64,000 nucleotides of DNA from Chloroflexota bacterium (GTDB lineage Bacteria > Chloroflexota > Anaerolineae > Anaerolineales > Villigracilaceae), in the NCBI GenBank assembly GCA_016191845.1, contig JACPVF010000002.1, positions 16,973 to 80,972 of the forward strand, written 5' to 3'. A program made the position numbers and the translations under genes. The notes below the pieces were generated by a model, which saw only the letters and a list, made by a program, of their open reading frames with translations, did not search any database and had not been told where the DNA came from. Shown piece by piece: positions 15,800 through 24,248 of the stretch; positions within the stretch are counted from its first letter, which is position 1, and every line of letters starts with the position of its first letter.

Positions 15800-18195
15800 T
15801 ACTTGGTCCCTTTGTCAACCACGGGTCGCTCGAAGTGGTCCTCCTGCGAGATGGGCAGGAGCACGCTGAAGGTGGCGCCGACCCCGGGTTCGCTCTCCAC
15901 CCAGATGCGACCATGCTGGGCCTCGGTCAACGTGCGCGCAATGGACAGGCCCACGCCCGTATCCCCCACCCCCTGGATGAGGACGTTGTCGGCGCGATAC
16001 AGGCGGGTGAAGACACGACCCAGATCCTCGGCGGCGATTCCACCACCCGTATCACTGACCTGGATCAGGACAAAGTCCTGGTCCTCTTCACTCTTCAATT
16101 CGACCTTGAGTCTGACCGTGCCTTCGACGGGCGTTGCCGCCCCTGCATTTTGCAGCAGGTGCACGAGGATCTGTTGCAGCGCCTCACGGTCCGCGTAAAT
16201 GGGCGGAAGACGTTTTGGCAGTTCGAGGTGAATGGAGATGTTCTTCTCACGCACCTGATTGCTGGTGTAACTCATGGCATTATCGATGACCGTGTTCAGG
16301 TCGGCGGGCTCGAGTTTGAGGTCAGCCAGGCCCGTCTCCAGCGTATTGAGCTGGATCATGTCATCGATCAAATTATTGATGCGCTCGATGGAGGTCTTGA
16401 TGCGCTCGACGAATTTCCGCTGGAGCGACCCGAGGATGCCGACCGACTCACCCAGCAAAAGGTCTGTGTATCCGATGATGGATGACATCGGCTGGCGCAA
16501 TTCCTGCGAGATGGAGGCAATCACCTCGGCCTGCTCGGTGGAACGGGTGGCGTGATGTCCCTTCTCCAATTCCAGCAGGCGCATATTGGCTTCGGCCAGT
16601 TGGTTCTGCAGGCGGGCCGTCTGCTCGAGCGTGGCACGCAACTCCTTCTCCATCTGGCTGACCTCGACACCCTGGTTGGCCTTCAGGCGTGCACGCAGGT
16701 CGAGGTTTTCCTGCTGCAACTGTTCCACGATGCGCTGGGATTCTTCCTGGGCGGCGCGCAGGGCGGCCACATCGGGCCCCTTGGGTTGCGACTTGCGGGA
16801 CTCCAGTTCCTTGAGCAGCTCGGCCACGCGCGTTTCCAGTTCCGCAACGCGTTTGTTCGCCACATCCAACGCCTGACGGGTATGTTCGCCCTGCTGCTCG
16901 ATGCGGTTGACGGTCTGCGTGCGCTGGATGATGGGCACCACCGAGACGGCGATATTTCCAAGGAATGCCTGATCCTCGGCGCTCCATAGGCGATTGGAAT
17001 ACGGAGAGAGCAGCATCACACCGCCGAGCACGTCTTTCTCGGGTGTGACGATGGGAACGCTGATCAGGTGTCCGGGGCTGGGCAGGCCGAGCATGTCGCC
17101 CAGGCCGCGGATGTCGGCCGAGGTGCTGCTGGCGGGCATACGCAACGGACGTCCGCGCTGAATGGCGTTGGCCAGCATGGGGATCATGTTCTTGTTGAGG
17201 CTGCCACCTTCCAGAATCTCTTCACGGATCAGGTCGTAGCCGCTGGCCACGATCAATTGATTTTTGTTATCAGTCAGGTAGATGAGGAAGCACAGGTCTG
17301 CCAGCATGGTCTGCGCGATGGCGCGGGTCAGGGTCTGGCTGATCTTGCTGGGGTTGGTCTCAGCCGCCAGTGCAAGCATGGCATGGAAGGTCTTGGGGTC
17401 AGTGCTGTAACGTCGGCGCTCGGGGCGCGGACCGCTGGTCTCGGACCTTTCCTCGCGTTCGGCGGCAGAAGTCCGCGCGACAGCCGCAGCAGGCTTGCGC
17501 GGCTGGTTCATGGCAGGCATGGGGAAGCGCTGCGGCAGGGTCAGTAACAGCGGAAAGGCCGCCATGTACGCCAAACGCAGAATACCCGAGTAATTGCTAT
17601 TGGACGGGGCGATCAGGTGAGCTGCATGCCCCGCAAAGAGCATGGCCATTATCACCAGGCCGTTCCAAAACCCGTTCGGGCGGCGCACAACCAGGATCAT
17701 CGCACCCGACAACAGGAAGACCAGTGAAGCGATCTGCCAGATCCATTCATCCATCGTCAGGTTGTACATCATGCTGGAGGCTTGTCCGCTCCAGGTCTGC
17801 AAGCCGATGAAAGTCGCCACCACCAGGGCAATGACCACCAGAACGGTGGCAAAATCTGCAATCGAGCTGGGTTCGGGGAAACTCCACAGCCAGATGACCA
17901 TGATGATGCTGAAGAGGGTGAACGCCCGGTCGAGCGGCGGCAGACTGGCCGTGGGATTGATGAGTCCCCACCATCCCAGCAGGCTGAACCCGAACATCAG
18001 GAACTGGGCCAGTAACAACAACCCCAGGCCGAGCATGGTCCGCTTGACCTGGGGAAATTCGCTGGAGCGCCAGTTATTGAAGGAGGCGTATAACGCAAAG
18101 CCAATCGAAAAAACCAACGCGTAATGATAGAACACATCGCCATTGGGATTGGCTAGGAATGTGAAGATTTGATCCAATAACGCGTTCATGCGCAT
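15799..18195 (-). CDS. Membrane sensor kinase-like protein with GAF domain and Gln in place of the phospho-His
   Basis: 798-residue protein. The N-terminal part (about residues 15-230) contains seven or eight membrane helices. A GAF-type domain (about 265-425), a long coiled coil (about 430-550), a HisKA-like dimerisation region (about 560-630) and an HATPase_c domain (about 670-785) follow. The ATP-binding features are intact (HLLQNAG, DTGGGI, GVGLSI), but the H-box reads ISQELRQPM instead of SHELRTPL, so the phosphorylated histidine is Gln. It may be a pseudokinase that signals by conformation or modulates a partner. The start may be the ATG at 18195 or 18189, since a perfect TATAAT lies at 18199-18204. 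The LysM gene follows with a one-base overlap. Confidence 0.85.
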   Translation of the reverse strand: MRMNALLDQIFTFLANPNGDVFYHYALVFSIGFALYASFNNWRSSEFPQVKRTMLGLGLLLLAQFLMFGFSLLGWWGLINPTASLPPLDRAFTLFSIIMVIWLWSFPEPSSIADFATVLVVIALVVATFIGLQTWSGQASSMMYNLTMDEWIWQIASLVFLLSGAMILVVRRPNGFWNGLVIMAMLFAGHAAHLIAPSNSNYSGILRLAYMAAFPLLLTLPQRFPMPAMNQPRKPAAAVARTSAAEREERSETSGPRPERRRYSTDPKTFHAMLALAAETNPSKISQTLTRAIAQTMLADLCFLIYLTDNKNQLIVASGYDLIREEILEGGSLNKNMIPMLANAIQRGRPLRMPASSTSADIRGLGDMLGLPSPGHLISVPIVTPEKDVLGGVMLLSPYSNRLWSAEDQAFLGNIAVSVVPIIQRTQTVNRIEQQGEHTRQALDVANKRVAELETRVAELLKELESRKSQPKGPDVAALRAAQEESQRIVEQLQQENLDLRARLKANQGVEVSQMEKELRATLEQTARLQNQLAEANMRLLELEKGHHATRSTEQAEVIASISQELRQPMSSIIGYTDLLLGESVGILGSLQRKFVERIKTSIERINNLIDDMIQLNTLETGLADLKLEPADLNTVIDNAMSYTSNQVREKNISIHLELPKRLPPIYADREALQQILVHLLQNAGAATPVEGTVRLKVELKSEEDQDFVLIQVSDTGGGIAAEDLGRVFTRLYRADNVLIQGVGDTGVGLSIARTLTEAQHGRIWVESEPGVGATFSVLLPISQEDHFERPVVDKGTK

Positions 18196-18198
18196 TGA

Positions 18199-18244
18199 AT
18201 TATACTGCCAGTCGCATATTTTGGGCGCGCAGGGCGGCTATAAT
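18199..18244. promoter_or_regulatory. Divergent TATAAT boxes close to both start codons
   Basis: A perfect TATAAT lies on the minus strand at 18199-18204, nine bases before the ATG at 18189. Another lies on the plus strand at 18239-18244, six bases before the ATG at 18251. No Shine-Dalgarno sequence fits in either gap, so both genes may be translated from leaderless mRNAs. The -35 regions are poor. Confidence 0.55.
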
Positions 18245-18250
18245 TGCAAC

Positions 18251-19639
18251 ATGCAACGAAATTCTCATGTTTCGCAGGTGGTCCTGCTGCTCGCACTGGC
18301 GCTGCTCATCGTGGGGCCGTTCCTTGCCAGTGGGTGGAATGCCCTGCGCCAGGCCGAATCCGCAACGGAGCCTACTCGCGCAGCGCAACTCTATGAGACG
18401 GCGGCGCAGCGTCTATTCTGGCGGGACGATCTGTGGGAGCGGGCGGGCCTGGCGGCCGCACAAGCGAACCAGCCAGAAATGGTGATTCGCCTGCTGGAGC
18501 GCGCTCCACGCCTTTCTGCACAGGGCTGGCTGACGCTTGGACAGGCTTATTTGCAAACAAACCAACCCAACCCAGCCCTGCAGGCGTTTCAATCCTCCGT
18601 TCAAATCCACGCCATGCCACAGGCTTACGCGGGCCTGGCGCGGATCCAGTATGATCGTGGAGATATCGAGGCAGAACGCGCAGCATTGGAAAATCAACTG
18701 TTGCTCGCACCCGAGGACGCCGCCGCGCAGTATCGCCTGGGCCTCCTGCTCTCGTTGCTGGACATCAACACTGCGGTGACTCACCTCCAGACCGCCTCAC
18801 AACTGGACCCCGAGTATGGTCCCGTTTTCGAGACGCTGCGTTCCACCCTGACCCTGGCCGAACTCGACCCCACCGAGGCGGGACGCCTCGTCACCCTTGG
18901 GCGCGGACTGGCGCTGGTGGACGAATGGGCCCTGGCGGCGCGAGCCTTCCAGTCCGCCGTGGATGCGGACGCGAGTCAGGCTGAGGCATGGGCCTGGCTT
19001 GGGGAGGCGAACCAACACCTCGGTCAGGACGGGCGCGCGGCATTGGACCAGGCCCTGGCATTGAATCCCAACTCGGTCGTCGTGCGTGGGCTGCGCGGCC
19101 TGTACTGGAAGCGCATCGGCGACAACCGTCAGGCGCTGGCCGAATATCAATCCGCTGCTGCGCTCGAACCCGAAAACCCCGCCTGGAAGGCGTCACTCGG
19201 CGAGACCTATGCACGCCTGGGCGACCTGGTGCTGGCACTGGAAAACTTCCAACGCGCCACGGAATTGGCCCCCAACGACCCGACCTATTGGCGCATCCTG
19301 GCCGTGTTCAGCGTGGAAAACGGCGTGCAGATCGAAGATGTGGGTCTGCCCGCCGCGCAAAAGGCCGTCGAGTTGACGCCTGAAGACCCCGTGATGCTCG
19401 ACACGCTCGGCTGGGCGCAAATGGCTTCAGGTCGTTATTACACCGCTGAACAGACCCTGCTGTCTGCCTTGAAGTTCTCACCTGATTTTGCCGAGGCGCA
19501 TCTGCACCTGGGCATGGTCTACCTGCAGACAGGCAACCGCAACGGCGCATATGACCAACTCCGCCGCGCCGCGGATCTCGACCCCAATGGCGGCACGGGC
19601 CAGCAGGCGAATTTGTTGCTGAAACAAAATTTTCCGTAA
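18251..19639 (+). CDS. Membrane-anchored TPR-repeat protein
   Basis: 462-residue protein. An N-terminal membrane helix (about residues 8-28, VVLLLALALLIVGPFLA) is followed by roughly ten tetratricopeptide repeats covering the rest, for instance AWLGEANQHLGQDGRAALDQALALNPNS, ALAEYQSAAALEPENPAWKASLGETYARLGD and AHLHLGMVYLQTGNRNGAYDQLRRAADLDP. TPR solenoids mediate protein interactions; no enzymatic domain is attached. The ATG at 18251 sits six bases after a TATAAT and begins the hydrophobic helix, which supports this start. It is divergent from the sensor-kinase operon. Confidence 0.82.
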   Translation: MQRNSHVSQVVLLLALALLIVGPFLASGWNALRQAESATEPTRAAQLYETAAQRLFWRDDLWERAGLAAAQANQPEMVIRLLERAPRLSAQGWLTLGQAYLQTNQPNPALQAFQSSVQIHAMPQAYAGLARIQYDRGDIEAERAALENQLLLAPEDAAAQYRLGLLLSLLDINTAVTHLQTASQLDPEYGPVFETLRSTLTLAELDPTEAGRLVTLGRGLALVDEWALAARAFQSAVDADASQAEAWAWLGEANQHLGQDGRAALDQALALNPNSVVVRGLRGLYWKRIGDNRQALAEYQSAAALEPENPAWKASLGETYARLGDLVLALENFQRATELAPNDPTYWRILAVFSVENGVQIEDVGLPAAQKAVELTPEDPVMLDTLGWAQMASGRYYTAEQTLLSALKFSPDFAEAHLHLGMVYLQTGNRNGAYDQLRRAADLDPNGGTGQQANLLLKQNFP

Positions 19640-19689
19640 AGCGTACCCCTTCCAGTCTGTAAAAAATCTTCGCGTGATAAAATTTTCCC

Positions 19690-20361
19690 ATGGACAAACG
19701 TCGTTCTTTCCTCTTGATGTCTTTATTCCTTTTGGTTGCCCTGGCCTGCCAGGTGCCCGCCACTGCCTCTCCGACTCGTCCCGTCCCTGAGGTAGCCACT
19801 ACCCTGCCCTCGGGTGCGTTGATCTTCGAGGACAATTTCTCCGATGCCGCCTCAGGCTGGGATCGCCGTGCCGCCGCCGAGGGTGTCATGGACTACAGCC
19901 TGGAGGGATTCCGCATCCTGGTCAACGCGCCGCAGACCAACTTCTGGTCCTCGACTCCGCGTGACTTGAAAAATGTCCGCGTGGAGGTGGACGAGGGAAA
20001 GTTGAACGGTCCCGACGAGAACCGCGCGGGCTTGATTTGTCGCTATGCCAAAAATAGCTATTATTTCTTCATCGCCACCCATGACGGCTTCTACGCCATC
20101 GGCCTGTTCTTCGACGGAAAGACCAGCCTGCTCAGCGGGACGGAGATGCAGGCCAGCCCGCTCATCAACCGTGGCATGAGCGTCAACCACCTGCGCGCCG
20201 ACTGCGTGGATAACGTCCTGACCTTCTACGTCAACGGCCAGCAACTCGCCCAGGTCAAGGATGACACCCTGACGCATGGCGCAGCCGGCGTCCTGGCTGG
20301 GAGTTTCTCCGAGCCTGGCGTGGATGTGCTGTTCGATAATTTCGTGGCGATCCAGCCCTGA
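19690..20361 (+). CDS. Lipoprotein with a concanavalin-like (LamG/DUF1080-type) domain
   Basis: 223-residue predicted lipoprotein with lipobox ALAC (Cys about residue 20). After a short Thr/Pro-rich linker, a beta-sandwich begins at LIFEDNFSDAASGWD (about 43) and continues through RAGLICRYAKNSYYFFIATHDGFY, NHLRADCVDNVLTFYVNGQQLAQV and VLFDNFVAIQP, a pattern shared by LamG and DUF1080-like carbohydrate-binding modules. No catalytic residues are evident. It lies 50 bases after the TPR gene and 18 bases before mtaB on the same strand. A TAAAAT at 19677-19682, seven bases before the ATG, again suggests an internal leaderless start. Confidence 0.75.
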   Translation: MDKRRSFLLMSLFLLVALACQVPATASPTRPVPEVATTLPSGALIFEDNFSDAASGWDRRAAAEGVMDYSLEGFRILVNAPQTNFWSSTPRDLKNVRVEVDEGKLNGPDENRAGLICRYAKNSYYFFIATHDGFYAIGLFFDGKTSLLSGTEMQASPLINRGMSVNHLRADCVDNVLTFYVNGQQLAQVKDDTLTHGAAGVLAGSFSEPGVDVLFDNFVAIQP

Positions 20362-20379
20362 GGTCATCCGCTCTCGCTC

Positions 20380-21660
20380 ATGAAGATCTTCCTCGACACC
20401 ATCGGCTGCCGATTGAATCAGGCAGAGATCGAATCCATGGCGCTGCAATTTCGTGCGGCGGGACACGAGATCGCTGCGTCCGCCGAAGGGGCGGACCTGG
20501 CCGTGGTCAACACCTGCGCCGTCACCACAGATGCCGCCGCTGATTCGCGCCGCAAGATCCGTCACCTGGCAAATACGGGCGTGGAGGAGATCGTTGCCAC
20601 GGGCTGCTGGACCACGCTCCAGCCTGAGCAGGCGGCTGCGTTGCCGCACGTCAGGCGGGTCATTCCCAACTCACACAAGGATACGCTGGTTGCCGAAACC
20701 CTGGAGCTTCCACCATCCACTATCCAGCCTTTCGACCTCGAACCCATCGTCCGCGCTCCCCTGCCAGGCCTGCATCACCGCACGCGCGCCTTCATCAAAG
20801 TGCAGGATGGCTGTGACAATCACTGCACCTTCTGCATTACCACTGTGGCGCGCGGCGAGTCGCGCTCGCGTCCGCTGGCTGAAGTGCTGCGCGATATTCA
20901 ACCCGCGCTGTTAGGCGGCACCAAGGAGATCGTGCTGACGGGCGTCCATCTCGGCTCATGGGGACAGGACCTTGGTTTCCATCTGCGTGACCTGGTGGCG
21001 GCCATCCTGCACGAGACGGATGTTCCGCGCCTGCGGCTGTCTTCACTCGAGCCGTGGGATCTGGATGAGGAGTTCTTCTCGCTGTGGGCCGACCCGCGAC
21101 TCCAGCCACACCTGCACCTGCCTCTGCAAAGCGGATGTGACTCCACGCTCAGGCGCATGGCCCGCAAGACCAACACGACCTCGTTCCGTGAGCTGGTTGC
21201 CGCCGCCCGCCGCCTCATCCCCGACGTAGCCGTCACCACCGACCTCATCGCGGGCTTCCCGGGCGAAACCGCGGACGAGTTCGCCGCCACCCTGGATTTC
21301 GTCCGCGAGATGGAATTCGCGGGCGGACACGTCTTCACCTACTCTCCCCGCCCGGGGACGGGTGCCGCGCGCCTCGGAGGCCAGGTCAGGCCCGAGGTCC
21401 GCAAGGAGCGGAATCACATCCTGCGGACTGTGCTCAACGAGGCGGAGACATCCTTCCGCCAGCGCTTCCTCGGGCGGACCCTGCCCGTGCTGTGGGAATC
21501 GGTTTCCGAGTTGGGCGAATGGGGCTGGCAGATGGAGGGTCTGACGGGCAACTACTTGCGCGTGTCGGCGGCAGCCTCGTCACCGAGGTGGAACGAAGTC
21601 GATGCCGTAGAATTGACCGAGGTCCATGCGGGCGGGATGAAAGGCGTGATCCATTTTTGA
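20380..21660 (+). CDS. mtaB: tRNA t6A37 methylthiotransferase MtaB (radical SAM)
   Basis: 426-residue MiaB/RimO-type methylthiotransferase that converts t6A37 to ms2t6A37 in tRNAs reading ANN codons. The N-terminal UPF0004 domain (about residues 1-115) supplies cysteines for the second iron-sulfur cluster (IGCRLNQAE, NTCAVTTDA, ATGCWTT). The radical SAM core carries the C-x3-C-x2-C motif in GCDNHCTFC (about 145-153). The C-terminal TRAM-like part is short. The CRLNQAE sequence and absence of a long TRAM extension fit MtaB better than MiaB. It follows the lipoprotein gene by 18 bases. Confidence 0.93.
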   Translation: MKIFLDTIGCRLNQAEIESMALQFRAAGHEIAASAEGADLAVVNTCAVTTDAAADSRRKIRHLANTGVEEIVATGCWTTLQPEQAAALPHVRRVIPNSHKDTLVAETLELPPSTIQPFDLEPIVRAPLPGLHHRTRAFIKVQDGCDNHCTFCITTVARGESRSRPLAEVLRDIQPALLGGTKEIVLTGVHLGSWGQDLGFHLRDLVAAILHETDVPRLRLSSLEPWDLDEEFFSLWADPRLQPHLHLPLQSGCDSTLRRMARKTNTTSFRELVAAARRLIPDVAVTTDLIAGFPGETADEFAATLDFVREMEFAGGHVFTYSPRPGTGAARLGGQVRPEVRKERNHILRTVLNEAETSFRQRFLGRTLPVLWESVSELGEWGWQMEGLTGNYLRVSAAASSPRWNEVDAVELTEVHAGGMKGVIHF

Positions 21661-21701
21661 AACAGGATGACTGTCACTTATGCGGGCGGGGAAACTGATT
21701 G

Positions 21702-21707
21702 TATAAT
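21702..21707 (+). promoter_or_regulatory. -10 box of the folD promoter
   Basis: A perfect TATAAT lies 35 bases before the folD start, which also has a good AAGGAG ribosome site at 21732-21737. No clear -35 hexamer is present. Confidence 0.5.
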
Positions 21708-21742
21708 TTTCGTGCATGCAAACACAAAAATAAGGAGCAACC

Positions 21743-22621
21743 ATGACGGCTCAACTGATCGACGGAAAAGCGATTGCCCAGAAGGTGCGCGAGGAAGTGG
21801 CGGCAGAGGTCGCCAAGCGGACAGCGGAGGGCAAGCCTCAGCCCGTGCTGGCCACCGTGCTGGTCGGAGATCGTCCCGACTCGGCAGCGTACGTGGCCTC
21901 AAAGGGCAAGGCCTGCCAGGAGTTGGGCATGGGCTCCATCAGCGAGCATCTGCCCGCCGACGCCACCCAGGAACAGGTCGAGGAGTTGGTCAAGCGCCTG
22001 AACGCCGACCCAAAGGTCAACGGCATCCTGGTGCAGTTACCGATGCCATCGCACATCGACGAGGAGCGCGTGCTCTCGCTGATCAACATCGAAAAGGATG
22101 TGGATGGCTTCTCCCCGCTCAACATCGGCCGCCTGGCCCAGAAGGGACGCGAGCCGCTCTTCGTGCCGTGCACGCCGTATGGCTGCATCTACCTGCTCGA
22201 GCAGGCGGGCGTCAAGATCGAAGGCGCAAACGCGGTGGTGCTCGGCCGCTCGAACATCGTGGGCATGCCCGCCGCGCTGTTGCTGGTCGGCAAGAATGCC
22301 ACGGTGACGGTCTGCCATTCGCGCACCAAGGACATCGCCGCCGTCGTGCGCCAGGCCGACATCCTGATCGCGGCCATCGGCAAGACCGAGTTCGTGCGCG
22401 GCGACTGGATCAAGCCGGGTGCGGCCATCATCGACGTGGGCATCAACTCGATACCCGATGCCACCAAGAAAAGCGGGCACCGCCTGGTGGGCGACGTCAA
22501 CTTCAGCGAGGCCAAGGAAGTGGCGGGCTTCATCACCCCCGTCCCAGGCGGCGTCGGCCCGATGACCATCGCCATGTTGATGCAGAATACCCTGCGCGCC
22601 TCGCAGATCCAGAATCCGTAA
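21743..22621 (+). CDS. folD: Bifunctional methylenetetrahydrofolate dehydrogenase/methenyltetrahydrofolate cyclohydrolase FolD
   Basis: 292-residue cytoplasmic enzyme that oxidises 5,10-methylene-THF with NADP and hydrolyses the product to 10-formyl-THF. The catalytic Lys lies in YVASKGKACQELGM (about residue 53-59), substrate-binding GILVQLPMPSHID is near 95, and the NADP-binding half contains VLGRSNIVGMPAALLL and TVTVCHSRTKDI. DVGIN and GDVNFSEA, then PGGVGPMTIAMLMQNT, complete the family pattern. The length is normal. The ATG is supported by AAGGAG six bases upstream. Confidence 0.97.
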   Translation: MTAQLIDGKAIAQKVREEVAAEVAKRTAEGKPQPVLATVLVGDRPDSAAYVASKGKACQELGMGSISEHLPADATQEQVEELVKRLNADPKVNGILVQLPMPSHIDEERVLSLINIEKDVDGFSPLNIGRLAQKGREPLFVPCTPYGCIYLLEQAGVKIEGANAVVLGRSNIVGMPAALLLVGKNATVTVCHSRTKDIAAVVRQADILIAAIGKTEFVRGDWIKPGAAIIDVGINSIPDATKKSGHRLVGDVNFSEAKEVAGFITPVPGGVGPMTIAMLMQNTLRASQIQNP

Positions 22622-22635
22622 CTTGAAATCCACGG

Positions 22636-22712
22636 TTCTGTCAGCGGCTCAAACTGCTGGCAGAATTGGAATGATCCCCTGGCAATCACAGTCCCGTCGC
22701 AAGGCGGGACTG
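22636..22712 (+). promoter_or_regulatory. Two-hairpin leader upstream of the cytochrome c gene
   Basis: A 10-bp hairpin (TTCTGTCAGC at 22636-22645 with 22656-22665) and an 8-bp hairpin (CAGTCCCG at 22689-22696 with 22705-22712) stand between folD and the cytochrome gene. Neither is followed by a T-run, so they are not classical terminators. They may protect the 3' end of the folD mRNA or form a regulatory leader. Confidence 0.45.
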
Positions 22713-22741
22713 ATCGAATCAAAATGTGGTGAGGTGAAAGA

Positions 22742-23728
22742 ATGAAGAAGGTTTTGAAATGGGTGGGAATCGGGCTGACGGGGCTGATCGGTCTCCTGGC
22801 CGTCGGGCTGGGGGTGGTTTATTTCAAGACCGAGGCCCGCTTGAACAAAATCTATGAACTCCCAAAAGAGACGATCGTCATCCCGACCGATGCAGATTCC
22901 ATTGCGCGCGGCAAACACATCTATCAATTTCGCGGATGCCAGGCCTGTCACGGTGGCACAGACGAATACAACCCGATCCTGCTCCAGTCCCAGGCCGACG
23001 GCAGTCTGCCGCACGACATCCAGAGCATCGACCGCCTGCAGGGCAACGTCTACATGGACGATCCCGCCGTGGGGAAAGTCATCGCCTCGAACCTGACCTC
23101 GGGCCAGGGCGGTGTGGCCGACCAATACACCGACGAGACCTGGGTGCACGCCATCCGCCACGGGGTCCGCTACAATGGCAAGCCGCTGCTCTTCATGCCA
23201 TCCACTGAGTTCTATTACCTGAACGACGGAGATCTGGGCGCGGTCATCGCCTACGTTAAGAGCGTCCCGCCCGTGGACAACATCCTGCCTGCCAGCCAGG
23301 TCTCGATGACGGGCCGCATCCTCATGACCCTCGTCCCCACCCTCACTTTCATGCCTGCCGAGATGATCTCCAACAACGCGCCGCGCCCCGTCACGCCCGA
23401 GGCAGCGGCCACGCCCGAGTACGGCGAATACCTGACCCAGTCCTGCAAGGTCTGCCATGGCCTGACCATGTCGGGCGGCAGGATCCCCGCCTTCCCATCC
23501 AGTTGGCCCGCAGCACCCAACCTTACCTGGGGCAGCGGTTCCGCCCTGCCCCGCTGGAGCGAAGCGGAATTCATCACCGCCATGCGCACGGGCAAACGTC
23601 CGCAAGGACAGCCCATCAACTCGACCTACATGCCCTGGACCTCCTTCCGCTACATGGACGATCTGGAGCTAAAGGCGGTCTGGGTCTATCTGAAGAACCT
23701 ACCTAAAAAGGACCTCGGCAACCGCTGA
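22742..23728 (+). CDS. Membrane-anchored dihaem cytochrome c
   Basis: 328-residue electron carrier with an N-terminal membrane anchor (about residues 5-25, GIGLTGLIGLLAVGLGVVYF) and two cytochrome c haem-binding motifs: CQACH near residue 65 and CKVCH near 237. The first domain resembles the c-type modules of alcohol dehydrogenases or other periplasmic dehydrogenases (GKHIYQFRGCQACHGG, then NLTSGQGGVADQYTDETWVHAIRHGV). The second is similar in order (YGEYLTQSCKVCHGL, WSEAEFITAMRTGKRP), which suggests an internal duplication. No oxidase or dehydrogenase subunit lies beside it. The ribosome site GGTGAGG overlaps the end of the structured leader. Confidence 0.88.
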   Translation: MKKVLKWVGIGLTGLIGLLAVGLGVVYFKTEARLNKIYELPKETIVIPTDADSIARGKHIYQFRGCQACHGGTDEYNPILLQSQADGSLPHDIQSIDRLQGNVYMDDPAVGKVIASNLTSGQGGVADQYTDETWVHAIRHGVRYNGKPLLFMPSTEFYYLNDGDLGAVIAYVKSVPPVDNILPASQVSMTGRILMTLVPTLTFMPAEMISNNAPRPVTPEAAATPEYGEYLTQSCKVCHGLTMSGGRIPAFPSSWPAAPNLTWGSGSALPRWSEAEFITAMRTGKRPQGQPINSTYMPWTSFRYMDDLELKAVWVYLKNLPKKDLGNR

Positions 23729-23812
23729 CCTGACGCTTGCTCCCGTTTTCGAGCCAAATCGCATCTGCCCATTTTTCCCGTTCATGCGGACGGGGAAAAT
23801 GTATTTAAAGCC

Positions 23813-23841
23813 TTGACGTAGTATCAATTTTATACTATTAT
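23813..23841 (+). promoter_or_regulatory. Strong promoter with an overlapping dyad, probable PadR operator
   Basis: TTGACG (23813-23818) and TATTAT (23836-23841) are exactly 17 bases apart. The spacer carries an inverted repeat, TAGTAT (23819-23824) with ATACTA (23832-23837), which would let the PadR-type product of the first gene block RNA polymerase. The dyad and the promoter geometry are direct observations; autorepression is inferred from the family. Confidence 0.7.
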
Positions 23842-23887
23842 GAATTTATTAGTAGTAACAAATTGAAAGTATAGAGAAAGGAATACT

Positions 23888-24244
23888 ATGAGCGATATCG
23901 GCGCTACTACCAAGAAATTTCAAAAAGAACTCAATGCAGGCACCTCCTCCCTGGTCCTGCTGGGCGTGTTGAGCCGCAGCCCTGAGCCGATGTACGGATA
24001 CCAGATCGCCAAGATGCTCGAAGAAAGCGGACCCGACATTCCCATGATGAAGCAGGGTACGCTCTACCCCGTCTTGCGCTCCCTGGAGGAAAATCGCCTG
24101 CTGGAAAGCATGGTCGAACCGTCCGTCTCTGGTCCGCCGCGCAGGTATTACAAGATCACCGAAGACGGCCGCGCTGCACTGGCTGAATGGCTCGAGATCT
24201 GGAAACAAACGAAGAAATTCGTGGACGCTACTTTAAAAGGATGA
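23888..24244 (+). CDS. PadR-family transcriptional repressor
   Basis: 118-residue winged-helix protein with the PadR pattern: LVLLGVLSRSPEPMYGYQIAKMLEE (about residues 20-45), MMKQGTLYPVLRSLEENRLLES for the recognition helix (about 54-76), and PPRRYYKITEDGRAALAEW for the wing (about 85-104). PadR proteins respond to small molecules or stress and commonly repress their own operon. The gene starts 46 bases after a strong promoter with an embedded dyad, and is followed five bases later by a HAAS-type membrane protein gene, a pairing common in Firmicutes and Chloroflexota. Its C-terminus is short, so dimerisation must rely on the last helix. Confidence 0.92.
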   Translation: MSDIGATTKKFQKELNAGTSSLVLLGVLSRSPEPMYGYQIAKMLEESGPDIPMMKQGTLYPVLRSLEENRLLESMVEPSVSGPPRRYYKITEDGRAALAEWLEIWKQTKKFVDATLKG

Positions 24245-24248
24245 CATC

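Noticed and set aside
15278-16198. A 306-residue plus-strand frame across the LysM and kinase genes
   Set aside because: It spans two well supported minus-strand genes, and the product has no domain and biased residues.
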